NCBI GenBank assembly: GCA_036498565.1
Contig: DASYFG010000004.1
Location: 558,001 to 622,000 of the forward strand
Length of the DNA: 64,000 nt
Source: DASYFG01 sp036498565
GTDB taxonomy: Bacteria > Bacillota > Bacilli > Lactobacillales > Lactobacillaceae
Direction: 5' to 3'
The notes beneath the pieces are model-generated. The model was not told the origin of the DNA, made no database searches, and saw only the letters and a list, made by a program, of their open reading frames with translations. Below, one piece after another: positions 49,893 to 58,162 of this stretch; the stretch's first letter is position 1, and every line of letters starts with the position of its first letter. The position numbers were made by a program, and so were the translations under genes.

Positions 49893-51335
49893 TCAATAAT
49901 TGGGTGCTATATCTGAAATAAATCCGTTTCCTTTATAAACATCTGTTACGTAGAAATACTGACCATTGCTTGAATTATAATAGCCTACGTACCGCTTATT
50001 GTCTACTACTCCAGATTTTTCAACATAATCAGATGCAAAGTTTCCTGGCGTTGTATTTGAGATAAAGTATCCAGAGTACCGAGCATAGTAATACTGACCA
50101 TTCCTTAATTGATAATATCCAATGTACATCAAATTGTCCGCTATTCCTGCTTTATTAACATAATCCGTACGCGGGGCAGTCTTTGTGGTAAAGTTTCCGT
50201 AATATGATGCTACGTAGTAATATTGACCAGTGCTCAGTTTGTAGTACCCTTGATACGTTTTATTGTTTACAACTCCAGGTTTATCAACATAATCATCACT
50301 TGGAGCTGTCTTTGTAGTGAAATTTTCATTACCGTCTGCTACGTAGTAATATTGACCATTCTTTAACTTATAGTAGCCGATATACTGCTGATTGTCTGCT
50401 ACTCCGCGTTTATCAACATAATCATAACTTGGCACTGTTTTCGTGGTAAGACCAGCTTCATCTCCCTCATATTCTACGTAGTAATATTGACCATTACTCA
50501 ACTTGTAATAGCCATTGTACCATTGCCTATCTGCTACTCCAGCTTGTTTAACATAATCAGATATAAAGTTTGCTGGTGTTATCTTTGTGGTAAAGCCACT
50601 CTCATCACCATAATATGCAGCATAGTAGTATTGACCATTCCCTAACTTGTAATATCCGCTATACTTCTTATTGTTTACTGCACCTTCTTGCTCAATATAA
50701 GTAGAACTTGGAATTGTCGTTGAAAGAAAGTTAGTCCCGTCATATAAATAATAACGGTACTCTCCATTAGAGTACTTGTCGTACTGAACAAAGAATTTCC
50801 CGTCTGCGATGCCTTCTTTCTTAACTGTAGACTTAACGACAGCTGGTTTTGCTTTTACTTTATAGGTTGCATCTTTCGTAGGCTTAACCGTTAAAACAGG
50901 CTTATCATAACCACTTGTCAGCGGGCCTTGATAGGTATATGATTTACCCTTTTTAATGTTAATAACCTTTGACGTGGCGTATGGCTTAGTTGCGTTTGAC
51001 TTGTAAGACATGAATTTAATATCGTAAGCCGTTCGCTTGTAAGTTACCTTGTAGCTTGCACTCTTAGTGACTTTGATTGTCTTTGAACCAGACTTGTACG
51101 CGTAATTGTGCACGGCCTTATCTTTTGATGACAACTTCGCCAGCTTATACTTTGTACCTGCTTTAACTGTCTTTTTAACGGTTTTTAGCGTCTTTTTGTC
51201 ATCGCCGACATATTTGACGGTAACCGTGTATTTTTTAGATGCCGCATTTGCTGTTTGGATTGCCACATTGAAAGCTAATCCCGTCACAACCGCTGTACTT
51301 GTGGCGACCACAACCATTTTTTTGAGTTTACTCAT
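49893..51335 (-). CDS. Secreted protein with Tyr-rich tandem repeats
   Basis: 480 residues. Signal peptide (1-about 33, ending QTANAAS), a Lys-rich beta region (about 34-175, MucBP-like start YTVTVKYVGDD), then six clear tandem repeats and a degenerate first one, each 40-48 residues. The repeat core is YxGYYKLxNGQYYYV, then FTTKTAPS, DYVDK and GVADN. Tyr makes up roughly a fifth of each repeat. There is no LPxTG or LysM anchor, so it is secreted or bound non-covalently. I do not recognise the repeat. The DNA is more A+T-rich than its neighbours. Start chosen at ATG 51335 behind GGAG. Confidence 0.85.
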   Translation of the reverse strand: MSKLKKMVVVATSTAVVTGLAFNVAIQTANAASKKYTVTVKYVGDDKKTLKTVKKTVKAGTKYKLAKLSSKDKAVHNYAYKSGSKTIKVTKSASYKVTYKRTAYDIKFMSYKSNATKPYATSKVINIKKGKSYTYQGPLTSGYDKPVLTVKPTKDATYKVKAKPAVVKSTVKKEGIADGKFFVQYDKYSNGEYRYYLYDGTNFLSTTIPSSTYIEQEGAVNNKKYSGYYKLGNGQYYYAAYYGDESGFTTKITPANFISDYVKQAGVADRQWYNGYYKLSNGQYYYVEYEGDEAGLTTKTVPSYDYVDKRGVADNQQYIGYYKLKNGQYYYVADGNENFTTKTAPSDDYVDKPGVVNNKTYQGYYKLSTGQYYYVASYYGNFTTKTAPRTDYVNKAGIADNLMYIGYYQLRNGQYYYARYSGYFISNTTPGNFASDYVEKSGVVDNKRYVGYYNSSNGQYFYVTDVYKGNGFISDIAPNY

Positions 51336-51455
51336 CTCATTCTCCACTTTTCTACTAACCCAAAATATCAATATTAACTATCTACCACGCTTATTATACG
51401 CTCTCCCAACGTCCTTGCCAACGCTTGATATAGCAATGTCTATAAGATTATGCAT

Positions 51456-51487
51456 CGCACAAAAAAAGTGCTGCGTGCGCTTTTAAC
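51456..51487. terminator. Terminator-like right member of the 32-nt direct repeat pair
   Basis: Same 32-nt sequence as at 49552-49583 except two positions. Stem AAAGTGC/GCGCTTT is paired on the plus strand (one G-U) and has one mismatch on the minus strand, so its strength as terminator of the C39-like gene may be reduced. Confidence 0.7.
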
Positions 51488-52956
51488 TATCGAACAACGA
51501 CGTTCATGTATTTTGGTGTGTTTTGCCACATGCCGTATTTGTTCACATATTTGTTATGCGTTTGCACATATTCCCACGTGCTCGTTGACAACCAATAAGT
51601 GCGCTTACCGTACGCATATGGATCGGCAATCAAGAAAGCACCTTTCTTATAACCGACAATCGTCATCACGTGAAAAGCGCGCCCAACTTGCCAATAATAA
51701 TCGCCATATGTGACGACCGCATTGCCTCGTTTGATTTCGTTAATCACGGCATTTTTGCCTTTATTGGTTAAATCATACGTGCGCGCATAAATTTTTTGTG
51801 ACACGGCTTTTGCCAAACGACTCGCAAACACTGTTTGTGTGGCCCACGTGCCATGTCCCCATGGATTCCCGTAAAAGCCGGTTGTAGGCGTGTATTTTGA
51901 ACCGTAACCCGTTGCGCGATACACCGTTTTTAAAGAAGTTGATTTTCCTTGAACAGAAAGCGCCATTTGCAAAGAGGCACCTTCACAGCCTTCCGGTGCG
52001 CCTTGATTCAATTGAGATGAATACGTATAAGGCAATAAGAAAGTTGACAAGTTGCGGACGCTGCTTTGCTTGACCCAGCCAATCACTTTGCCGCGATATT
52101 GCAACTGGAAGTAATTTCCCCAGTATGTTTTGGCTGATCGGATAACTTTGACAGATTGGCCACCGTGCGTGTTTTTAATGGTGTGCACTTCAGGCGTGTA
52201 AGGCGCTGCATAAATTTTGGTCGTCTTTGGTAATTGCACCATGTTATGCACAATGGCCTTGTTGCTCGTAACGGCATTGCGTAATTTTGCTGTCGCAATC
52301 CACCCGATGAAGTGCCCTTTTTGCACTAATTTTGCGTAGGTGCCCCAGTGTGTGGTGGCGATTTGGGTGACGTGCACATATTGGCCCGCGCGAATGCTGC
52401 CCTTATTTTTGGCCGCGCCGGTGAATGGTGTGTTGGTCAGCGTCGCTGTATGCGTAACGACTTGGGCATACTTTTTGTTTTGGGTGCGTAACACCACGTC
52501 TTTTGCCAAATATTTTTGTGCTAACCAAACACGTGTGCCGTTCGTCAAACGAATTTGTACGAAGGTACCTTTTTTACTGGTGGCTTGTTTTAGCACAGTC
52601 ACGCGCGTATTGATTTTCAACGTTGTTAGCTGCTTGGCTGCTAATGGTGTGTCAAAACCGGCTGCTGACTGCTTGGTGTAATAATAGCCGGATAATGTTC
52701 GATAAGTAACGCTCGGTTGGCTCACAGAGCTTGCTTGGCTGCTGGCTTTTGAGCTACTGCTGGCCGAACTCGTGCTAATCGCACTTGATGAGGCGCTAAC
52801 ACGGCTGCTAGTTTGTTTTGTCGTGCTGGTTGCGACCGCAGAACTACTGGCGGCATTGGCCACAGCGGCTTGCTGATTAGTATCCGCCAAGCCGTTTGTG
52901 GGTGTTTGCCACAGGGTTAATCCCGTTACTACCAAAATCCAAGACCATTTTTTCAT
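51487..52956 (-). CDS. Secreted C39-like peptidase with SH3/GW-type modules
   Basis: 489 residues. Signal peptide (1-25), a Ser-rich linker (about 35-80), three or so bacterial SH3/GW-like modules (about 85-310; HFIGWIATAKL and YRGKVIGWVKQ carry the GW signature) and a C-terminal C39-like papain-fold domain. Its active-site residues are Cys in APEGCEGASLQMAL (about 340), His in GRAFHVMTIVGY and Asp in LIADPY. It resembles YvpB-type surface peptidases. The GW modules suggest binding to lipoteichoic acid. Substrate unknown; it is not next to a bacteriocin transporter. Confidence 0.85.
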   Translation of the reverse strand: MKKWSWILVVTGLTLWQTPTNGLADTNQQAAVANAASSSAVATSTTKQTSSRVSASSSAISTSSASSSSKASSQASSVSQPSVTYRTLSGYYYTKQSAAGFDTPLAAKQLTTLKINTRVTVLKQATSKKGTFVQIRLTNGTRVWLAQKYLAKDVVLRTQNKKYAQVVTHTATLTNTPFTGAAKNKGSIRAGQYVHVTQIATTHWGTYAKLVQKGHFIGWIATAKLRNAVTSNKAIVHNMVQLPKTTKIYAAPYTPEVHTIKNTHGGQSVKVIRSAKTYWGNYFQLQYRGKVIGWVKQSSVRNLSTFLLPYTYSSQLNQGAPEGCEGASLQMALSVQGKSTSLKTVYRATGYGSKYTPTTGFYGNPWGHGTWATQTVFASRLAKAVSQKIYARTYDLTNKGKNAVINEIKRGNAVVTYGDYYWQVGRAFHVMTIVGYKKGAFLIADPYAYGKRTYWLSTSTWEYVQTHNKYVNKYGMWQNTPKYMNVVVR

Positions 52957-53011
52957 GATTTTTCTCCCAAAATTTTAATCACGTCTTTATTTTGATTTCA
53001 TTGTAACAAAA

Positions 53012-53032
53012 AAATACGCCCCCGGCGTATTT
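53012..53032 (-). terminator. Terminator of the amino-acid ABC operon
   Basis: Perfect 9-bp stem AAATACGCC/GGCGTATTT, loop of three, T-run on the minus strand. Confidence 0.92.
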
Positions 53033-53045
53033 AAATGCGTATATT

Positions 53046-53891
53046 TTAGTTATTACCAAACCACTTTTGTTCAATCTTCGCTAATGTGCCATCTTTTTTA
53101 AATTCGGTCAAAGTCGCATCGACTTTTTTGCGGAGCGTGACATCACTCTTACGGAAACCAACGCCGGTTTTGTCAACGGGCACATCCCCTTTAATCACGC
53201 GGTAAGCGCTGGGATTTTTTTGGTGGGCGATGTAATAATTGGCGTAAGTGTTGTCAATCAACAAACCATCAATACGGCCCGCGTTCAAATCATCAAACGC
53301 TTTGTCAAACGTGTCATAGCCAACGGACGTTTGATCTTTGACAATGTTCTTCAACAATTTTGGTTGCGCGTTAAACAAATCTTCCGCCGTTGACGCCGTT
53401 TGTAGGCCCAAAACTTTATTTTTCATGCCGGCAAAGGCGGTGATACCGCTATTCGATTTCACGACTAGTTCTTGGTAACCATCCAAATAAGATTGTGAGA
53501 AGGCGACTTTCTTTTCGCGTTCCGGTGAAATCGTGTACCCGTTCCAGATGGCGTCAATGTTGCCGGTGTTCAATTCCGTTTCCTTCATCGACCAGTCAAT
53601 CGGTTGCCATTTGACTTTCAAGCCTAATTTTTTAAACGTCGCATTGGCCAAATCCACGTCAAACCCAACTAAATTCCCCTTTGTATCGCGAAATCCCATT
53701 GGCACGTAAGTGTCATCCAAGCCGATTGTAATCGTGCCATCCGCTTCCAAATCCGCCCACGTATCGGTTTTGACCGTTTGCGCTTGATTGCTGTTTTTGT
53801 GATTTTTCACGGCAAAAGTCGCCCCACCAATCAACAAAACCACCACCGCGATCACCAATGTATTCACAATAATTTTTGTTTTATTTGTCAT
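53046..53891 (-). CDS. Polar amino-acid ABC transporter binding protein (probable histidine)
   Basis: 281-residue family 3 solute-binding protein. Mature domain with GTITIGLDDTYVPMGF, NLVGFDVDLANATFKKLG, and NTGNIDAIWNGYTISPER (each a family landmark). The N-terminus has a hydrophobic segment (about 8-28) but no cysteine, so it is not a lipoprotein and is probably kept by an uncleaved anchor. The T-box upstream with a probable His codon suggests histidine as substrate. Third gene of the operon, 2 nt below the ATPase gene. Confidence 0.9.
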   Translation of the reverse strand: MTNKTKIIVNTLVIAVVVLLIGGATFAVKNHKNSNQAQTVKTDTWADLEADGTITIGLDDTYVPMGFRDTKGNLVGFDVDLANATFKKLGLKVKWQPIDWSMKETELNTGNIDAIWNGYTISPEREKKVAFSQSYLDGYQELVVKSNSGITAFAGMKNKVLGLQTASTAEDLFNAQPKLLKNIVKDQTSVGYDTFDKAFDDLNAGRIDGLLIDNTYANYYIAHQKNPSAYRVIKGDVPVDKTGVGFRKSDVTLRKKVDATLTEFKKDGTLAKIEQKWFGNN

Positions 53892-53893
53892 AT

Positions 53894-54532
53894 TTAACGC
53901 TCCACTTCTGTTTTAAAGTCAAAGGTTCGATCCGCAATTTGTTGCGCAAATGGCAAATCGTGCGTGATCACAATTTGCGTGACACCGCGCTGCTTTAACG
54001 TTTGCACCACTTGAACCACTTGTTGTGTCGAAAATTCATCCAGCGCACTGGTTGGTTCATCGTAGGCCAAAATTTGTGGGTTCATCGCTAACGCGCGGGC
54101 AATCGCCACGCGTTGTTTTTGCCCACCGGATAATTGGTACGGGTACAACGTTTCCTTGCCCGCCATGCCTAACGAATCTAACAAATCCAACGCCTCAGCT
54201 TCGGCTTGCTTGCGCGCGACACCATTCACCATTTGTGGGGCGAGGGCGACGTTTTCCAAAACTGTGTATTGCGGAAATAAATTAAAATCTTGGAAAATCA
54301 CGCCAATTTCAGGACTTTGGCGCAAATTCGTCACCGCTAATTCACGATCACCCACTTGCAAACGCCCACCGTCCGCCGTTTCTAAGCCAGTCAAAATTTT
54401 CAAAAAGGTAGTTTTCCCAATTCCTGAAGGTCCAACGACGCTCAACACTTCGCCATCATTAACCGTCAAATTTAAATTTTTGAACACGACATTATCGCCG
54501 TATGTTTTCTGTAAATTTTCAATCGTTAACAT
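53894..54532 (-). CDS. Polar amino-acid ABC transporter ATPase
   Basis: 212-residue ATPase of the PAAT family. Walker A GPSGIGKTT, signature QLSGGQKQRVAIARAL, Walker B ILAYDEPTSALD and switch His in VITHDLPFA. I chose ATG 54532 (MLTIENLQK) because a perfect AGGAGG lies 7 nt upstream; the longer frame would extend into the permease gene. It lacks the C-terminal tail of GlnQ-like proteins, which are usually about 240 residues. Confidence 0.92.
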   Translation of the reverse strand: MLTIENLQKTYGDNVVFKNLNLTVNDGEVLSVVGPSGIGKTTFLKILTGLETADGGRLQVGDRELAVTNLRQSPEIGVIFQDFNLFPQYTVLENVALAPQMVNGVARKQAEAEALDLLDSLGMAGKETLYPYQLSGGQKQRVAIARALAMNPQILAYDEPTSALDEFSTQQVVQVVQTLKQRGVTQIVITHDLPFAQQIADRTFDFKTEVER

Positions 54533-54542
54533 GTTCAACCTC

Positions 54543-55184
54543 CTAGCGCCATTGCGCGTATTTTCCTTCAATGCGACGTAAGCCGAATGTAGCAATTGCC
54601 GTCAGCAGCAAATAAATCAAGCCAACAAGCGCGTAAGGCACCAACGTGACATCGCGAATCGCTGCGATATTGCCGGCTCGCAACAAGTCGCCCAACCCGA
54701 TCACATAAACCAACGACGTGTCTTTAATCAAGTTAATCACTTCGTTTCCCACGGATGGCAAAACAATTTTGAAGACTTGTGGCAAAATAATTTTACGCAA
54801 GGTTTGTAAACGTGAGAACCCTAACACTTGGGCGGCATCCATTTGGCCTTTGGCAACGGCTTGAAAACCACCGCGGAAAATCTCGGCAAAATAAGCGGCA
54901 TAGTTCAAAATAAAAGCAAACGCCACAGATTCAAAGCGTCCCAGCGGTAAACCAATCATCCCCAAACCATAATAGATAAAAATCAACTGGAGCAACATTG
55001 GCGTGCCCCGCATAATCCAAACGTACCCGTTTAACACCCAACGTAAGGCAAAAAATGGCGACCGTAATCCCAAAGCAACCAAACCACCCAACGGCAATGA
55101 ACCAATCAAGGTAATGGCAAACACGCCCAAAGTCATTTTCAAACCGCTCAATAGCGTTGGTAAAATATCACTAATATATGTCAT
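54543..55184 (-). CDS. Polar amino-acid ABC transporter permease
   Basis: 213-residue permease of the HisM/GlnP type with about five helices. The N-terminal GLKMTLGVFAITLIGSLPLG and the EAA loop (YFAEIFRGGFQAVAKGQMDAAQVLGF by position, about 90-115) are typical. A single permease gene is present, so it probably forms a homodimer. I chose ATG 55184 behind AAAGGAG. First gene of the operon, 21 nt below the second T-box terminator. Confidence 0.92.
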   Translation of the reverse strand: MTYISDILPTLLSGLKMTLGVFAITLIGSLPLGGLVALGLRSPFFALRWVLNGYVWIMRGTPMLLQLIFIYYGLGMIGLPLGRFESVAFAFILNYAAYFAEIFRGGFQAVAKGQMDAAQVLGFSRLQTLRKIILPQVFKIVLPSVGNEVINLIKDTSLVYVIGLGDLLRAGNIAAIRDVTLVPYALVGLIYLLLTAIATFGLRRIEGKYAQWR

Positions 55185-55207
55185 AACTGCTCCTTTTATC
55201 GTTAAAC

Positions 55208-55320
55208 AAAAAAATCCTCTGATACTCGAAAGTATCAGAGGACGCAAATGCGTGGTGCCACCCCATCATTATTATCGTGTCACCACAATAAACTCATTGA
55301 GTCAAAAACAACTGAAAGTA
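55208..55320 (-). ncRNA. Second T-box antiterminator/terminator module without stem I
   Basis: A second T-box core GGTGGCACCACG (55251-55262) followed by a terminator with a perfect 12-bp stem (55215-55226 with 55231-55242) and seven T. A short hairpin (TTGACTC/GAGTTTA region) precedes it, like stem III. Only about 65 nt lie between the first terminator and this module, too few for a stem I with its own specifier codon. Confidence 0.85.
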
Positions 55321-55327
55321 ACACAAA

Positions 55328-55580
55328 ACGCCCCCTTGAATCCAAATGGAATTCAAGAGGGCGTCTAACGCGGTGCCACCTCTTTAATGTGCACACATCG
55401 CTGCATACACCTCAGTAAGTCTTTGACTCTTGGGGTAACGGACCGACCGACGATGCCTACTTCATTCAACATCGCACTCACAGATGTGGTTCAGTTTTGC
55501 CGTGGTTGACTCGCACTAACCGTCAACTCCCTGTTTTCACGCCGCGACCTACTCTTCTGTTCAACGTTTTCTTTTGATTA
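55328..55580 (-). ncRNA. T-box riboswitch, probable histidine specificity
   Basis: Leader on the minus strand: stem I base ACAGA/TCTGT (55556-55560 with 55480-55484), an AG-rich apical region with AGGGAG, the conserved T-box core GGTGGCACCGCG (55369-55380) and a terminator with 14-nt arms (55328-55341 with 55351-55364 approximately). Aligned with the glyQS leader, the trinucleotide before the base stem is CAC (55486-55488), a His codon, preceded by GAAC and followed by A. Thr (ACC) cannot be wholly excluded. Confidence 0.85.
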
Positions 55581-55586
55581 TTTTGA

Positions 55587-55614
55587 ATTATACACGACTT
55601 ATTTTGCTTGTCAA
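55587..55614 (-). promoter_or_regulatory. Promoter of the T-box/ABC operon
   Basis: Minus-strand -35 TTGACA (55609-55614), 16-bp spacer, -10 TATAAT (55587-55592). The -35 overlaps the last codons of mreD. Confidence 0.88.
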
Positions 55615-56138
55615 GTCAAAATTTGAAACCAACGCCACACCGGATAATATAACAACACCATAATCCCAACATTTAACGCCATCGTTGGCAAAACTTGATT
55701 TAACACGAAGCTGACGAGTCCCACATCAGCTTGTCCAACCACAATTCCCGCGCCATAAATTAACAAATAAAAAACTGCTAACCCAATCGCTAATTGGAAA
55801 ACCGCGCTCAACAATGTTTCCGTGTAATAATGGTGAATTTGACGAATGACATACGCCGATGCCCAAAAAGCAAAGGCATGTGCCCCGAAAAATCCCGTGT
55901 AATACGCATCAAACAACACACCAATCAACGCGGCTAACCACAAAAACACAACGTGCCGATCACGTTCAAACTGCACGGCATAAAACAGCCACACAAAAGT
56001 TAAATTCGGCAAAATATAATACGGAAAATGCGTCAATAACCCATTCAAACTCGACATCAACGTGCCGTCCAAAAACAATAAGAAAAACAAAACCAACGGA
56101 AACACAATTTTAAATTGCTTCAATTGCCAAAACGCCAT
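55611..56138 (-). CDS. mreD: Rod shape-determining protein MreD
   Basis: 175-residue membrane protein with five to six helices, weakly conserved as usual for MreD. It has the short PYYILPNLTFVWLFYAV and GVLFDAYYTGFFGAHAF segments typical of the family. It overlaps mreC in a TAATG junction and is the last gene of mreBCD. The ABC transporter promoter begins inside its 3' end. Confidence 0.9.
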   Translation of the reverse strand: MAFWQLKQFKIVFPLVLFFLLFLDGTLMSSLNGLLTHFPYYILPNLTFVWLFYAVQFERDRHVVFLWLAALIGVLFDAYYTGFFGAHAFAFWASAYVIRQIHHYYTETLLSAVFQLAIGLAVFYLLIYGAGIVVGQADVGLVSFVLNQVLPTMALNVGIMVLLYYPVWRWFQILT

Positions 56139-57004
56139 TATTCGCCTCCAACTGAAGAAATTGCCACGGTGACCGTCGGAATATTGCCCAAATCCGCACT
56201 CGGTTCAATATAAACGCGCTTTGACAAACCATAATCATCGGTCGTAATGCGCGTCACTTTACCCACATACAAGCCTTTTGGAATAATACCGCCTAGTCCA
56301 GACGTGCTAACGACATCACCTTTTTTAATGTCGCTTGTTGAGGTGACTTGGCCCATAATCAGCTGATTTTTTTCTTTATCAAAGCCGGTGACAATACCGT
56401 TCACGCTTGAACCGTTGGCCGTTTTAACCGCGATGGCAAAACGATCGGCCGTTTCACTTGTGTCTGAAATCAACGCGACTTTGGCATTATTCGTGTTGAC
56501 TTCGCTAATGCGACCAATCATGCCTTCGCCGGCCAAAACTGGCATGCCCTTTTTCAAACCAGCAGTCGAGCCTTCGTTAATCACCAATTGCGATTGCCAT
56601 GACGTAGGTGAACGACTGATTACAACTGCGGTCACCGTTTGATAATCGGTTAATGTCGCTTTTAACTTCAAATCTTTTTTCAGCGCTTTGTTTTCATCTT
56701 CCAGCGTACTCAAACGGACTTTGTCTTGCGCTAACTCATCGATTTGTGCGCGCAATTTTTTGTTTTCTTCAAATGTACTCAATAGGTTTTCAATTGAATT
56801 GGCCCCGCGCCCCACCACGTTAGTTGGCCAACTCAAAACACGACTCACGCCACTCGCTAGGTCATTACTAAAACGGATTAAAAATGGCGATGTGCTGCTG
56901 CTTTTGGCATAAAAACTTGAGCCTAATAACAATGCTGTCATCAAAATAGCTAGCACAATCCCGATCACCACATTTCGTGATGAAAATAGTCGTTGATTAC
57001 GCAT
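56138..57004 (-). CDS. mreC: Rod shape-determining protein MreC
   Basis: 288 residues: a short cytoplasmic N-terminus, one membrane helix (about 11-31), a coiled coil (about 65-110) and the extracytoplasmic beta-barrel domain with AVVISRSPTSWQSQLVINEG and GMPVLAGEGMIGRI. It scaffolds the elongasome by linking MreB with PBP2/RodA. It lies 51 bp below mreB and is coupled to mreD. Confidence 0.94.
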   Translation of the reverse strand: MRNQRLFSSRNVVIGIVLAILMTALLLGSSFYAKSSSTSPFLIRFSNDLASGVSRVLSWPTNVVGRGANSIENLLSTFEENKKLRAQIDELAQDKVRLSTLEDENKALKKDLKLKATLTDYQTVTAVVISRSPTSWQSQLVINEGSTAGLKKGMPVLAGEGMIGRISEVNTNNAKVALISDTSETADRFAIAVKTANGSSVNGIVTGFDKEKNQLIMGQVTSTSDIKKGDVVSTSGLGGIIPKGLYVGKVTRITTDDYGLSKRVYIEPSADLGNIPTVTVAISSVGGE

Positions 57005-57055
57005 ACGACCCCCTTCTAAAACAAAAGCGCGACTACCGCCACGCTCCTTTTAAAC

Positions 57056-58063
57056 TTATGCTTGACGCATAATATCAATCGCTTGCAACGCTTCCCCTGT
57101 ACCGATTGCCACGGCATCCAATGGTTCGTTCGCCACAAAAACAGGTACCTTGGTTGAATTGATAATCACATTATCCAAGTCGCGCAACAAAGCGCCGCCA
57201 CCTGTCAAAACCATACCGCGTGAAATGATATCCGCAGAGATTTCGGGTGAAGTGTCTTCCAAAGTTTCACGAATAGCTGCCACAATTTCTTGAACGGGTT
57301 CTTGAATTGCCATGGCAATGTCTTCTGCCGTCACTTCAATTGTTTTTGGCAAACCTGTGATTAAATCACGGCCCCGCGCCGTTGCGTTTGGCAAATCTTG
57401 GGCAGCTTCCAATGAAGCTGAGCCGATTTCGATTTTCAAACGTTCTGCGGTTGGTTCCCCAATTGTCACGTTGTATTTGTTACGTACGTAATTGGCGATT
57501 GCTTCGTCTAATTTGTCACCAGCAATGCGAATTGAACGACTTGACACAATGCCGCCTAGCGAAATAGTTGCCACGTCAGTCGTTCCGCCACCCATGTCCA
57601 CAACCATTGAGCCAGTTGGTTCCATCACTGGCAAACCAGCACCAACCGCTGCTGCAAATGGTTCTTCAATCACGTAAGCATCACGGGCACCAGCGATACG
57701 CGCTGCATCAATGACGGCTCGACGTTCCACGGCTGTCACACCGCTTGGTACACCGATTGTCACGTATGGCTTGCTGATACGACCACCCAAAGCTTTTTCT
57801 AGGTAGTAACGAATCATGGCGACCGTTGTGTCGTAATCGGCGATCACGCCGTCACGCATTGGGCGAATTGCCGCAATACTGGCTGGCGTGCGTCCCAACA
57901 TGTCTTTGGCGTCTGAACCGACTGCTACGACTTCGTTTGTAATTGTATTACGCGCTACAACGGAAGGTTCGCGCAAAACGATTCCTTTTCCTTCGATGTA
58001 AACGTATGTGTTTGCCGTCCCCAAATCAATGCCGACGTTGCGTTGTCCAAATGAAAGTGCCAC
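57056..58063 (-). CDS. mreB: Rod shape-determining protein MreB
   Basis: 335-residue bacterial actin. Phosphate-binding motif GIDLGTANTYVYI (about 11-23), VDMGGGTTDVATI (about 165-177) and LTGGGALLRDLD (about 289-300) are present, plus the N-terminal GQRNVG. It forms membrane filaments that guide wall synthesis. First gene of mreBCD, downstream of radC, a common order. Confidence 0.96.
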   Translation of the reverse strand: MALSFGQRNVGIDLGTANTYVYIEGKGIVLREPSVVARNTITNEVVAVGSDAKDMLGRTPASIAAIRPMRDGVIADYDTTVAMIRYYLEKALGGRISKPYVTIGVPSGVTAVERRAVIDAARIAGARDAYVIEEPFAAAVGAGLPVMEPTGSMVVDMGGGTTDVATISLGGIVSSRSIRIAGDKLDEAIANYVRNKYNVTIGEPTAERLKIEIGSASLEAAQDLPNATARGRDLITGLPKTIEVTAEDIAMAIQEPVQEIVAAIRETLEDTSPEISADIISRGMVLTGGGALLRDLDNVIINSTKVPVFVANEPLDAVAIGTGEALQAIDIMRQA

Positions 58064-58162
58064 GATAAATGCCCCTTTTTCCAGTGTTTATAACTCTAAA
58101 AAGTATATCATAGGTATAGCCATTCTGCTAGTTTTCCACACGAATTTGCCAAATTCAATACC

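Noticed and set aside
49960..50820. Regular DNA repeats in the Tyr-rich gene as a CRISPR array
   Set aside because: The period is about 130-140 bp, in frame with protein repeats, and there are no spacers or cas genes.
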